Below are positions 50,570-58,824 of a DNA stretch of 64,000 bases, piece by piece. The position numbers were made by a program, and so were the translations under genes. The notes beneath the pieces were generated by a model. The model had not been told where the DNA came from, did not search any database, and saw only the letters and a list, made by a program, of their open reading frames with translations. Source of the DNA: Bradyrhizobium ivorense (GTDB lineage: Bacteria; Pseudomonadota; Alphaproteobacteria; Rhizobiales; Xanthobacteraceae); the NCBI RefSeq assembly GCF_900696085.1, contig NZ_CAADFC020000033.1, positions 1-64,000 of the forward strand. Direction: 5' to 3'. Every line of letters starts with the position of its first letter. Position 1 is the first letter of the stretch.

Positions 50570-52165
50570 CTAACTTCGCTTCAGATCCTCGACCAGCATC
50601 GCTGTAGCGTGGCGCGCAAGCGCCTGGGTCGGGGCGTTGGTATTGCCGCTGGTGATGTTCGGCATGATCGAGGCGTCGATCACCCGAAGTCCGTCAACCC
50701 CGCGGACCCTGAGCCTTGCGTCGACCACCGCTCGCTCATCCCGACCCATCCGGCACGTTCCGACAGGGTGCCACATCGTCGTCACGACACGCTTCACCCA
50801 TTCGCCGATCTCCGCGTCCGACTGGATGTGCGGGCCGGGATCCATCTCTTCCTCGATCACCGACGCCAGCGACTCCTGGGCCATGACTTCGCGGATCGCC
50901 CGCACCGATTCTACCGCGGCCCTCAGGTCTTCCTCCTCGCCAATGAAGTTCGGGTTGATGAGGGGCATCGACGTCGGGTCGCTATCGGCCAGCCGCACCC
51001 AGCCACGGCTCTTGGGCTGCAGCACCACGAGTTCGAAGGTGACGCCCGAGCGGTCGCCGGTCGGGCCGAGTTGCTCGTTCAAGACGATAGGAGCGTGATA
51101 GCATTGGATGGTGGGGTCGGCGGCGAAGTCTGACGGATTCCAGTGAGTAACAGTCTCGATGCCGTTGCCTGACGCCGGGCCGTCCTTGGTGACGAGATAC
51201 CGCAGGCCCGCCTTAATGGTGCCGAGTCCCTGCGCGGCTGCCTGATAGCCGAGATCGCCCTTCACATAGGCGCGAACCGGGACCATCGGGTGGTCGTGGA
51301 GGTTTTCGCCCACTCCCGGAGAATCGACGATCACCGCGATGCCGTGTCGCCGCAGCTGCTCGGCCGGTCCAATGCCCGAGTGCATGAGAATCTTCGGGCT
51401 ATGGACGGCCCCGGCCGACAACACCACCTCGGCGGCCATGATCCTCCCGAGGCCGTTGTCCTTCAGTTCGATGCCGACAGCCCGCTTGTCCTCGACAACA
51501 ATCCGAACGACGGTCTTGCCGGTTAGAAGTGTGACGCGGCCCGAGGCGAGGTGCGGACGCAGATAAGCGTCGACTGCGCTGCACCGGCGTTGATTTCCGA
51601 CTGTCGACTGCACGGGCGAGACGCCGATCTGGCTCTCGCCGTTATAGTCGGGATTATAGGGGATCCCATATTCCTGGAAGGCCTTGAGGCAATATTGGTT
51701 CAGCTCGTTGATGCCCTTGGGCAGCTGGACCGCCAGACCACCGTTGATGCCGTGATATTCGTCGTGGAAGGTGTCGTTGCGTTCCTGCGCCATGAAGACG
51801 GGAAGCAGGTCTTCATACGACCATTTGCCGGTGTCGCCGACCGCATCCTGCCACGCGGCGAAGTCGCGTATCTGGCCGCGAACGTAGCACATCGCGTTGA
51901 TCGAGGAGCCGCCGCCGAGCACTTTGCCTGAGCGATATGCTCTCTTCTTGCCGTGCTGGGGAATCGTCTCGTATTTCCAGACATGCCGGTCGTGGACCAA
52001 GATATTGGCGAAGCCGGCGGGGATGTGGATGAACGGATCGCGATCCATGTCGCCCGCTTCGATCAGCGCGATCGACGCATCGGTGTGTTCGGCGAGGTAA
52101 CTCGCAACGACGCAGCCGGCCGCGCCCGCGCCAACAATGACGATGTCGTACCTCTCCTGGGACAT
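50570..52165 (-). CDS. GMC family oxidoreductase (choline-dehydrogenase-like)
   Basis: A 531-residue FAD-dependent alcohol oxidase/dehydrogenase. The FAD-binding start is YDIVIVGAGAAGCVVASYLA. The GMC signatures are present: RSGKVLGGGSSINAMCYVRG (signature 1) and SAGAVHSPKILMHSGIGP (signature 2). The active-site pair is His466 in MWHPVGTCRMG and Asn510 in GNTNAPTQALA. It oxidises a primary alcohol such as choline or an aryl or polyethylene alcohol, and passes electrons to a quinone or cytochrome. Start 52165 has GAGAAAG upstream; ATGs at 52171 and 52189 are possible. It is convergent with the AraC gene. Confidence 0.87.
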   Translation of the reverse strand: MSQERYDIVIVGAGAAGCVVASYLAEHTDASIALIEAGDMDRDPFIHIPAGFANILVHDRHVWKYETIPQHGKKRAYRSGKVLGGGSSINAMCYVRGQIRDFAAWQDAVGDTGKWSYEDLLPVFMAQERNDTFHDEYHGINGGLAVQLPKGINELNQYCLKAFQEYGIPYNPDYNGESQIGVSPVQSTVGNQRRCSAVDAYLRPHLASGRVTLLTGKTVVRIVVEDKRAVGIELKDNGLGRIMAAEVVLSAGAVHSPKILMHSGIGPAEQLRRHGIAVIVDSPGVGENLHDHPMVPVRAYVKGDLGYQAAAQGLGTIKAGLRYLVTKDGPASGNGIETVTHWNPSDFAADPTIQCYHAPIVLNEQLGPTGDRSGVTFELVVLQPKSRGWVRLADSDPTSMPLINPNFIGEEEDLRAAVESVRAIREVMAQESLASVIEEEMDPGPHIQSDAEIGEWVKRVVTTMWHPVGTCRMGRDERAVVDARLRVRGVDGLRVIDASIMPNITSGNTNAPTQALARHATAMLVEDLKRS

Positions 52166-52224
52166 CTGCATCTTTCTCTTTCGCACCATTTTTAGCCCAA
52201 GCAGATGGAACGCCGTCGCCGCCT

Positions 52225-52626
52225 TCAAGCCGCTGTGCGCCTGTCCAATGCCGAACGCGTCGCGAGTTGCTCCTCAGGCGCGTTCAGGACTGTCGTCGTG
52301 AGCAGGACAGCGGCGGCGAGAACCCAGTAGTACCAGGCGTCGAGCCCGGCGAATTCGAAGGCAAACGGGGCGACGACAAACACCACGCCGACGGCGCGAT
52401 CGACCCAAAGGTGAAGCCAGTAGGGAATGATGCGGACGAGCCCGGTGGGATGGTCGGTCAGGGCGGCCAAGAGCAGCGCAGCCGCACCGGCAATGACCGA
52501 AAGCCACATTGCGGCCGGCTTGCTCTGGCCGAGCTCCAGCACGAACGGCGCTGCGATCAAGACGATCGCGACAGGATAGTCGATCAGGTAAGCGTGAATA
52601 GACTTGGTGACGAAGCGAAACGACAT
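52225..52626 (-). CDS. SPW repeat-containing membrane protein
   Basis: A 133-residue protein of four membrane helices: AIVLIAAPFVLELGQSKPAA, MWLSVIAGAAALLLAALTD, VVFVVAPFAFEFAGLDA and YYWVLAAAVLLTTTVL. The repeated APFxxEf element in helices 1 and 3 is the mark of the SPW-repeat/vitamin-K-like small protein family. Function is unknown. ATG at 52626 follows AGGAG. It is upstream of the GMC gene by about 60 bases on the same strand. Confidence 0.72.
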   Translation of the reverse strand: MSFRFVTKSIHAYLIDYPVAIVLIAAPFVLELGQSKPAAMWLSVIAGAAALLLAALTDHPTGLVRIIPYWLHLWVDRAVGVVFVVAPFAFEFAGLDAWYYWVLAAAVLLTTTVLNAPEEQLATRSALDRRTAA

Positions 52627-53062
52627 CGGTGACTCCTACTTGTTTGGACTTGTCTGGTTGCTTGAGCGGCTCCTTACGCGGAGAGCGCATCCACCCAAGA
52701 GGATCATCGGGGCGATTACGCCGTCCCGCGCCGGCAGGCACTCCATGCAACCGTCACAGGTCAGCCCGGTTGGACGAACAGTAAGCAGGCACGCCAACCA
52801 TTAGAAATGCCCGGTCGTTATCGTTTCCATTCCACTCGCCCAGCGCCAGGGAAGCGGGTTAGTGTGGCGTCGGCCACAGCAATCATGCGCTCGCGGGGCA
52901 TTCGGACCAGTCCGCTGCCGGGTTTGACGCGCGTTGATCTTCACGCGCCATTTCGATGGCATCGATTCCATAGCCACCGGTCATTGGACCGTCGAGTTTC
53001 GCGGTCGTACTTTGTGCTCACCTGCAAGGGAAATACACACCACACACACAAGGAGGTGGACC
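52627..53062. other. Divergent promoter region with short CA-rich run
   Basis: A 436-base gap between the SPW protein gene and the quinone oxidoreductase gene. The last part (53035-53052) has a CA-dinucleotide run, cacaccacacacacaagg, immediately before the strong AGGAGG of the oxidoreductase. No gene-like feature inside. Confidence 0.5.
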
Positions 53063-53980
53063 ATGAAGGCAATCGTCGTAACGGATCAGGCTGCGGGAAC
53101 GGCCGGGATGACGCTCGTGGAGCGGCGCGAGCCGCAGGCGGCGATCAACGACGTCGTCGTTCAGGTTCATGCGTCGGGATTTGTCCCGACCGAGCTGGCG
53201 TGGCCCTCGACCTGGACCGATCGCCTCGATCGTGACCGAACACCGTCGATCCCCGGCCATGAGCTGGCTGGAGTGGTGACCACCCTCGGCTATGGCACGA
53301 CGGGGCTGTCGGTGGGACAGCGGGTATTCGGCCTCGCGGACTGGTATCGCGACGGCACGCTGGCCGAGTATGTGGCAATCGAGGCGCGCAACCTCGCGCC
53401 GCTGCCGGGTGACGTCGACTTTACGGTGGGCGCGAGCCTGCCGATCTCGGGCCTGACTGCATGGCAGGGATTGTTCGAGCACGGCCGCGTTCAGGCGGGG
53501 CAGAGCGTCCTCGTGCACGGTGCGGCCGGCGCAGTCGGGTCGATGGTGACGCAACTCGCACGAGAGGCTGGCGCCTACATCATCGGCACCGGACGCGCCG
53601 CCGATCGGCAGAAGGCGCTCGACTTCGGCGCGAAGGAGTTTGTCGATCTCGAGACCGACGCCCTCGAAGACGTCGGCGGAATAGATCTGGTGTTCGACGT
53701 CATCGGCGGCGACATCGGGAAGCGTTCCGCGCGCCTGATTCGAGCCGGAGGACGGCTGGTGTCCATCGTCGGGCCGGCTGAGGCACCGCCCGCCGACGTC
53801 CTCGCGGTCGATTTCGTCGTCGAGTCCAATCGTGCCCAGCTGAGTGAGATCGTCCAGCGGGTAAAGGACGGACGGCTGCGGACGAACATCGGCAACATCG
53901 CAACCCTCGACGAGGCCGTCGCTGCTTTCAACCCGAGCAGGCGGATCAGCGGGAAGACAATCATCCGCGTTCGTCCCTGA
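53063..53980 (+). CDS. NADP-dependent quinone oxidoreductase / zinc-independent alcohol dehydrogenase (QOR type)
   Basis: A 305-residue medium-chain dehydrogenase of the quinone-oxidoreductase branch. It lacks the structural zinc Cys set. The N-terminal catalytic domain has IPGHELAGVVTTLGYGTTGL and RVFGLADWYRDGTLAEYVAI. The cofactor domain has SVLVHGAAGAVGSMVTQLAR (AxxGxxG). It probably reduces quinones or enones with NADPH. A near-perfect AAGGAGGTGG precedes the ATG, suggesting strong translation, consistent with stress response. It precedes a nitroreductase and AhpD-like gene in the same direction. Confidence 0.86.
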   Translation: MKAIVVTDQAAGTAGMTLVERREPQAAINDVVVQVHASGFVPTELAWPSTWTDRLDRDRTPSIPGHELAGVVTTLGYGTTGLSVGQRVFGLADWYRDGTLAEYVAIEARNLAPLPGDVDFTVGASLPISGLTAWQGLFEHGRVQAGQSVLVHGAAGAVGSMVTQLAREAGAYIIGTGRAADRQKALDFGAKEFVDLETDALEDVGGIDLVFDVIGGDIGKRSARLIRAGGRLVSIVGPAEAPPADVLAVDFVVESNRAQLSEIVQRVKDGRLRTNIGNIATLDEAVAAFNPSRRISGKTIIRVRP

Positions 53981-54154
53981 ACGCGCGTTCGATGCCGGCC
54001 CGCACGCCTCCTGTCAGCCGCCCGCGGCAAGCCAGGAAACCGCCCACGGCACCCGGCACGAGATTTCGAACGCGCACCATCGCTGCGGTACTTCGAGCAA
54101 AGAGAGCGAAAGAACACGTTCTCTCAACCCATCCCTTTGCGCACAGGAACCACC

Positions 54155-54790
54155 ATGACTAACGGAATAGCCATGACCAACGCTGTCATCGAATGCATCC
54201 TCGGCCGCAGCGCCGCCAAGTACTACGACCCTGCCGCCACCCTGAGCGACGACCTCATCCGCGAGCTCGTGCGAATCGGCACCACCGCGCCGACATCCTT
54301 CCACCTGCAGAACTGGCGCTTCATTGCGGTACGCTCGCCTGAAGCCAAGGCCCGGTTGCGTCCGATCGCTTGGGATCAGCCCGCGATCACCGAGGCAGCC
54401 GTTACATTCATCGTCTGCGGCCAGCTGGCCGATTCCAGCGTGGTACCGGAGCGCCTGGCACCCCTGGTGGAAGCCGGCATCATGCCGGCAAAGATGGTGC
54501 CGGAATGGGAAATTCCCGCACGCGATCTCTACATGGAGTACCCGCAGCGCCAGCGCGACGAGGCAGTCCGCACCGGCACGTTCGGCGCGGCCGCGATCAT
54601 CTATGCGGCCCGCTCGATCGGACTTGGTTCGACGCCGATGATCGGTTTCGATGCCGACAAGGTGCACCGGGAGTTCGGACTGGCCAAGGATGAAGTACCG
54701 GTCATGCTGTTGTCCGTAGGGGCTCTGCGTTCGGGAAACTGGGCACAAAAGCCGCGCCGTCCGGTGGCTGACGTGTTGGATCTCGTTTGA
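54155..54790 (+). CDS. Nitroreductase family protein
   Basis: A 211-residue FMN enzyme. Landmarks are LGRSAAKYYDPAATLSDDLI with the FMN-phosphate-binding RSxxxY, APTSFHLQNWRFIAV (FMN N5 contact), and FGAAAIIYAARSIGLGSTPM. It reduces nitro groups or quinones with NAD(P)H. ATG at 54155 is preceded by AGGA; a TTG at 54137 would extend it by six residues without homology. It is 174 bases downstream of the quinone oxidoreductase, in a redox-stress neighbourhood. Confidence 0.85.
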   Translation: MTNGIAMTNAVIECILGRSAAKYYDPAATLSDDLIRELVRIGTTAPTSFHLQNWRFIAVRSPEAKARLRPIAWDQPAITEAAVTFIVCGQLADSSVVPERLAPLVEAGIMPAKMVPEWEIPARDLYMEYPQRQRDEAVRTGTFGAAAIIYAARSIGLGSTPMIGFDADKVHREFGLAKDEVPVMLLSVGALRSGNWAQKPRRPVADVLDLV

Positions 54791-54824
54791 CTATCTGTGA
54801 ACCCAGCATTTTACGGAGCTTATG

Positions 54825-55370
54825 ATGCCAAGAACTGCGGCTTTAAAGCCGGAACGGGTGCCGGCCGATTCGAAACCGACCCTCGATATGTTCACCAAGA
54901 ACATCGGGTTCACTCCAAACATGATGTCGACCTTCGCGGCAAGCCCGATCGCGTTCAACTCATGGGCCACCCTCCTCGGCTCGCTCAGCAAGGCGCTCGA
55001 CGTGAAAACGCGCGACAGCATCGGCCTCGCCGTCTCCGAAGTGAATGGCTGCGACTACTGCCTGACGGTTCACAGCTTCACGGCCGAGCATATGGCAAAG
55101 CTGCCGGCGAATGAAATCATTCTCGCGCGGATGGGCCATGCCAGCGATCCCAAGCGGGATGCCGCCATCCAGTTTGCACGCAAGGTGATCGTGACCCGCG
55201 GCAAGGTCAGTGATGCCGATCTGAAGGCCGTCCGCGATGCGGGCTACACGGATGCCAATGTCATGGAGATCGTCGCGCTGGTTGCGATGTACTCCCTGAC
55301 GAACTTTTTCAATAATGTGTTCGATCCGGAGAGGGACTTTCCTGATGTTGCGCCGGCTGGCTCGATCTAG
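54825..55370 (+). CDS. AhpD-like / carboxymuconolactone decarboxylase-fold protein
   Basis: A 181-residue protein with the AhpD fold. The redox motif is NGCDYCLTVHSFTA with Cys76, Cys79 and His83, plus EVNG just before it. AhpD-type proteins reduce peroxides or disulfides via the CxxC. It lies 31-34 bases after the nitroreductase and is probably co-transcribed. ATG at 54825 is chosen for spacing from GGAG; ATG at 54822 is equally possible. Alternative names are 'peroxidase-related enzyme' or 'carboxymuconolactone decarboxylase family'. Confidence 0.85.
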   Translation: MPRTAALKPERVPADSKPTLDMFTKNIGFTPNMMSTFAASPIAFNSWATLLGSLSKALDVKTRDSIGLAVSEVNGCDYCLTVHSFTAEHMAKLPANEIILARMGHASDPKRDAAIQFARKVIVTRGKVSDADLKAVRDAGYTDANVMEIVALVAMYSLTNFFNNVFDPERDFPDVAPAGSI

Positions 55371-55469
55371 GCTCGATCCAGGCGCATCCACCATTTCCAA
55401 GGCTGCTTGCAGCCTTCGCCTTCCGCTGATGCTCATGGTCGAACCGGCGAGACTGTCATGTATGGCCGG

Positions 55470-55494
55470 GAGCCTGCCTCGCGGAGGCAGGCTC
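55470..55494. terminator. Hairpin between convergent genes
   Basis: gagcctgcct (55470-55479) and aggcaggctc (55485-55494) form a perfect 10-bp stem with a 5-base loop. It lies between the AhpD-like stop at 55370 and the cytochrome P460 stop at 55569, where termination of both is expected. No T-run. Confidence 0.5.
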
Positions 55495-55558
55495 GAACGG
55501 CGAACGGGCGATCGGCCTGTTCAGTAATGATCCAATAGGCTGACGATTCGACCCGATC

Positions 55559-55571
55559 TCATCGCGCTTTA
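55559..55571. repeat. Half copy of repeat element C, overlapping a stop codon
   Basis: tcatcgcgcttta is identical to the second arm of the first stem of the element at 9737-9831 (9758-9770). Its last three bases, read leftward, are the TAA stop codon of the cytochrome P460 gene. Confidence 0.7.
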
Positions 55572-56144
55572 GCGACGCAGGACGGGATATCCATTCACAT
55601 AAATCCAGTCCGTGGCCTGGGCCGGCACGTGGCAGCCCTGGCAATCGGAATGGTAGTCCGTCGAGGTGGTCTTGAGCGGCTTGTCGGCGTCGAACCACGA
55701 CCATCCCCACCCGTCGCCCCACAACGGGTTGCCGGGGTGCGTTCCCTTGCTGTCTTTCACCATGACGAACCAGCCCTGGAGCTTGTCGGCGTGGCTCACC
55801 GTGCCCGTGGTCATCTCGTTCGTCGAAGTCGCGAAGACCTCTTTCACCAGAACGGCGCCGTCCGGGAAGTGGCCCGTCTTCCGATAGGCGTCGATCGCCC
55901 CCGGGGATGCGTAGACGGCGTGCATTTCCTTCGCGCCCTGGCCGCTGTCGGCGGCAATCGCCCAACTGCCGAGCGCTTGGTAGATGGTTCGGTAGTCCGC
56001 CAGCACGCGCAGGTGCCCGGCGGCGTCCACCACGTTCACGGTCGGGCCGGCCGGAGTAGCTCCGCTGATCTGCGCGAGCGCTGCCACGGTGCCGGCGACC
56101 AGCGAGACGGCGACAGCCAGGCCGGCAGTCCTCGATAATTTCAT
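55569..56144 (-). CDS. Cytochrome P460 family protein
   Basis: A 191-residue periplasmic c-type haem protein. MKLSRTAGLAVAVSLVAGTV followed by AALAQ is a signal peptide. The haem motif is CQGCH (168-172) in SDCQGCHVPAQATDWIYVNG near the C-terminus, as in cytochrome P460 and c'-beta proteins. The body contains GWFVMVKDSKGTHPGNPLWG and WGWSWFDADKP, typical of the family. P460 proteins oxidise hydroxylamine or bind NO. ATG at 56144 follows AGGAG. Its stop codon lies in repeat-derived sequence. Confidence 0.85.
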   Translation of the reverse strand: MKLSRTAGLAVAVSLVAGTVAALAQISGATPAGPTVNVVDAAGHLRVLADYRTIYQALGSWAIAADSGQGAKEMHAVYASPGAIDAYRKTGHFPDGAVLVKEVFATSTNEMTTGTVSHADKLQGWFVMVKDSKGTHPGNPLWGDGWGWSWFDADKPLKTTSTDYHSDCQGCHVPAQATDWIYVNGYPVLRR

Positions 56145-56369
56145 GGGGGATCTCCTGTGCTGCTCGCACGCGGCATGGTGACTCGGCGCAATGGCCTCGA
56201 TCACTGTTTCATTCGCTGTGGAGCCGACCGCGTGTGCCCGGCGGATCCAGGCAGTCCCAAAGATCGGACGCAGCCGGCGAAATTAAAAATTCCCTTTGGA
56301 CATGCATTCGATAGGTGTGAGGTATCGTCGTCCAAAAGCGCCGTGCGTCGGCGTCCCATCCGTCCGCGA

Positions 56370-56651
56370 TCAGCCGTCGAGGAGTGCGCCGTACTCGGGG
56401 TGCCGCGCGGCATAGGAGGACATGAACGGGCACTTTGCGATGACTCGTTTCCCGTCGCGTCGCAACGCTTCGAAAACGCCATGCGCTAGCCTCGATCCGT
56501 ACCCCAGGCCGGATCGCTCTTGCGGCACCTCGGTGTGAAGCAGGACGACGCGTCCGTCTTCGATCTTGTAGTAGGCGACTGCGAGCAAGCTGTCGCCGAG
56601 GGGCATTTCAAACCGGCTCATTGCCGGATTGTCCCGGATGGCGCTTTCCAC
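56370..56651 (-). CDS. GNAT-like N-acetyltransferase (YidJ/Gcn5 short type)
   Basis: A 93-residue single-domain protein. MESAIRDNPAMSRFEMPLGD, then AVAYYKIEDGRVVLLHTEVP, GLGYGSRLAHGVFEALRRDG with the acetyl-CoA loop (the G-x-G-S of the pyrophosphate-binding turn), and the final CPFMSSYAARHPEYGALL are the known pattern of the short GNAT group (PF14542). It may acetylate a small amine or protein. It lies 12 bases downstream of the peroxiredoxin gene stop, so they probably share an operon. Confidence 0.85.
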   Translation of the reverse strand: MESAIRDNPAMSRFEMPLGDSLLAVAYYKIEDGRVVLLHTEVPQERSGLGYGSRLAHGVFEALRRDGKRVIAKCPFMSSYAARHPEYGALLDG

Positions 56652-56663
56652 CTTCGGCCTCCC

Positions 56664-57401
56664 TCACCTGGATGCCGAAGCGACCCGGCGCAGCGACGCC
56701 AGGATTTGCGCCGGCTCCTCCCGTATTGTGAAGTCGGGCTCGACGAACGCGCTGCGGATCCGGCCTTCTGCGCCGATCACGTAGGTCGCGGGAATGGGCA
56801 ACATCCACGTCGATGACCCGTGCCGGGCGCCGAAGTCGAACCCTAGCCTGGAATAGTGAGCCTTGGTCTCGTCGGGCACCCGGAACAGCACGCCATACAA
56901 CATGGCAACGCCATAGTCGACGTCCGAGAGCACCTTCAGCTCCAGGCCCAGGCTTCGCTTGAGCTGCCGCGGAAAGTCCCTCGTCTCGGGGGTCACGACC
57001 GCGAGGGTCGCGCCGATGCTCTCGAACTCATCCTTCGCGGCCTGGAGGGCGCAGAGCTCAGCGGTGCAGAACGGACACCAGCCGCCTCGAAAGAAACTCA
57101 GGACGAGGGGTCCGTTGCGGCGCAGCTGCTCGGAGGAGTGGAGACGGCCGTCGGCGTCCGGCAGCAGGAAATCCGGCGCGTGGTCTCCGACCTTCAACGC
57201 GTGCGATGCCACGCCTGTATCGCGGAGCCAGCCCACGAGGTGGTTGTATGACTCCCAGTCCGCGGCACTGAACGTCGTCAGCAGCTCGGTGCGGATCCGG
57301 GCGAGTGTCTTGTCGGTCTGGCTTAGCATCGGTAGGGAGTTGTCAAGCTGAGGCTCGATAGGCTGGAAACGGTCGACCGGCGGCGTGCGTGTGGTGGTCA
57401 T
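56664..57401 (-). CDS. Peroxiredoxin-like AhpC/TSA family protein
   Basis: A 245-residue thioredoxin-fold enzyme. The peroxidatic motif is RGGWCPFC (Cys109, Cys112) in VLSFFRGGWCPFCTAELCAL, and WMLPIPATYVIGAEGRI follows. The GGWCPFC form is typical of the 'AhpC/TSA peroxiredoxin-like' group that acts as a thiol peroxidase. The N-terminal ~65 residues form a helical extension. Its ATG overlaps the TGA of the LysR gene (ATGA at 57398-57401), indicating co-translation. It should reduce organic peroxides or quinones under control of that regulator. Confidence 0.87.
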   Translation of the reverse strand: MTTTRTPPVDRFQPIEPQLDNSLPMLSQTDKTLARIRTELLTTFSAADWESYNHLVGWLRDTGVASHALKVGDHAPDFLLPDADGRLHSSEQLRRNGPLVLSFFRGGWCPFCTAELCALQAAKDEFESIGATLAVVTPETRDFPRQLKRSLGLELKVLSDVDYGVAMLYGVLFRVPDETKAHYSRLGFDFGARHGSSTWMLPIPATYVIGAEGRIRSAFVEPDFTIREEPAQILASLRRVASASR

Positions 57402-58330
57402 GCGGGCGCCCTTGCCACCCCGGAGGCCGTCGCACGCGACACCCCCCGGTCGACTTCGAACGACCAGTCGCGAAGGCGCGCGACCTTGACGAAAGCGTCA
57501 AGCGCCGGCGAGTAGCGGCGCCCCTGCACGGCCAGTAGCCGCACCTCCCGCGACACCGGGGAGCCTTCGAGTGGAATGGTCTTGAGCGTTGGAAGGCGAG
57601 GCATGTGCTCGGGCGCCAGTATCACGCCGAAGCCGGCGGCGGCCATGTGCTGAAGGTGCAGGTCGTGACCGCTGCAGTGGCCGAGTTGGGGCGGCTCCTC
57701 AGGAAAATACGACTGCTGGATCTTCACGGCGACGTCGCAGTCGGTGCGTTCCAGCAAGATGGTCTCGCGGAGGTCGTCGATGCCGATCGAGAGGCGGTTT
57801 GCGAGCCGATGGGTCGGCGCAAGAACCGCGACGTAGCGCTCCTCGAACAGCGACCAATCGTCGATGCGGTCGGGCATGTCCTGCACATCCCCGACCATTG
57901 CCGCGTTGATCTCTCCCTCAAGCAAGAGGTCGACGAGCTTCTTCGCCGCGCCCTCGCGCAGCTCGACGTGAAGTCCGGGGACGAACTTCGCGATCTCCGC
58001 GATCGGATCGAGGATGAGCGAGGCCGAGATGGATGGCGCGAGGCCGATCTTCAGTGGCGCGACGTCCTTGCGCTGGAACTCCTGGGCTCGGCGACGCACC
58101 GCCTCCGCCGAGGCCAGTGTGCGCTCCAGCATCGGAAGGACCTCCTTTCCAAGATCGGTGAGCTGCGTCAGCTGGCGCTCGCGGTAGATCAACTGGCCGC
58201 CGAGCTCCTGCTCGAGCTTCTGCACCCCCTTGGTCAGGGCGGGCTGCGTGACATTGCACTGCTCGGCCGCGCGGGTGAAGTTGAGCGTGGACGCAACGGC
58301 GAGGAAGTAGCGAACTTGATGAAGCTCCAT
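57398..58330 (-). CDS. LysR family transcriptional regulator (OxyR-like neighbourhood)
   Basis: A 310-residue regulator with the winged helix MELHQVRYFLAVASTLNFTR, AEQCNVTQPALTKGVQKLEQ and RERQLTQLTDLGKEV, followed by a type 2 periplasmic-binding-like domain (DVAPLKIGLAPSISASLILD; LLLEGEINAAMVGD). Two Cys in the effector domain (TDCDVAV and GHCSGHD) could be redox-sensing as in OxyR, although the OxyR Cys signature is not exact. It is first in an operon with a peroxiredoxin and GNAT. ATG at 58330 is favoured because the N-terminal extension to 58678 is Pro/Arg-rich and non-homologous. Confidence 0.85.
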   Translation of the reverse strand: MELHQVRYFLAVASTLNFTRAAEQCNVTQPALTKGVQKLEQELGGQLIYRERQLTQLTDLGKEVLPMLERTLASAEAVRRRAQEFQRKDVAPLKIGLAPSISASLILDPIAEIAKFVPGLHVELREGAAKKLVDLLLEGEINAAMVGDVQDMPDRIDDWSLFEERYVAVLAPTHRLANRLSIGIDDLRETILLERTDCDVAVKIQQSYFPEEPPQLGHCSGHDLHLQHMAAAGFGVILAPEHMPRLPTLKTIPLEGSPVSREVRLLAVQGRRYSPALDAFVKVARLRDWSFEVDRGVSRATASGVARAPA

Positions 58331-58824
58331 GGCGTTTTGTTTCTCCGTCAAGGTGCGGCTGTCGATACTGACGAGCCTTCCCGACGACGTGACGGGCACG
58401 TCGAATGGCGTAGATGCTACTTGCGTGCGCAGGTTGGAACGGCGGGCCTGTTGTTTTGGACGCACGGACACACTTTCAGGAACTTCTGAGAGCCGGGCCG
58501 GTGCGCTGCGAGGTGGGCCGCGAACCGGACGGGCTGGGGGTGAGCCAGAGTCCGGAGAACCGCCGCTCCGCGGCTCGCGCCATCCGCCGGCCGGGACCTC
58601 GCAAAGAGTTCCGCTCGGCGAGTCTGCAGAGGGAACCACCGCACTTCCGCCGCGGCGAGCCACGCGTCCTCCGGTCAATCCGATAACGGTCGGCTATCGA
58701 CTCCATGGCGAGAGGTGATTTTCCTTTCGGCCGTCATGGACCCAATCTTCAACCTATATCGTCCGCCGCTCAGACGAGCCGACGCCGTTGTTCCGTTGAA
58801 AGATCGCAGGCCAGGAGGTCCGAT

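Noticed and set aside
53035..53052. CA-dinucleotide run considered as a contingency repeat
   Set aside because: Too short and interrupted, and outside the coding frame; simple sequence before a ribosome-binding site is the plainer view.
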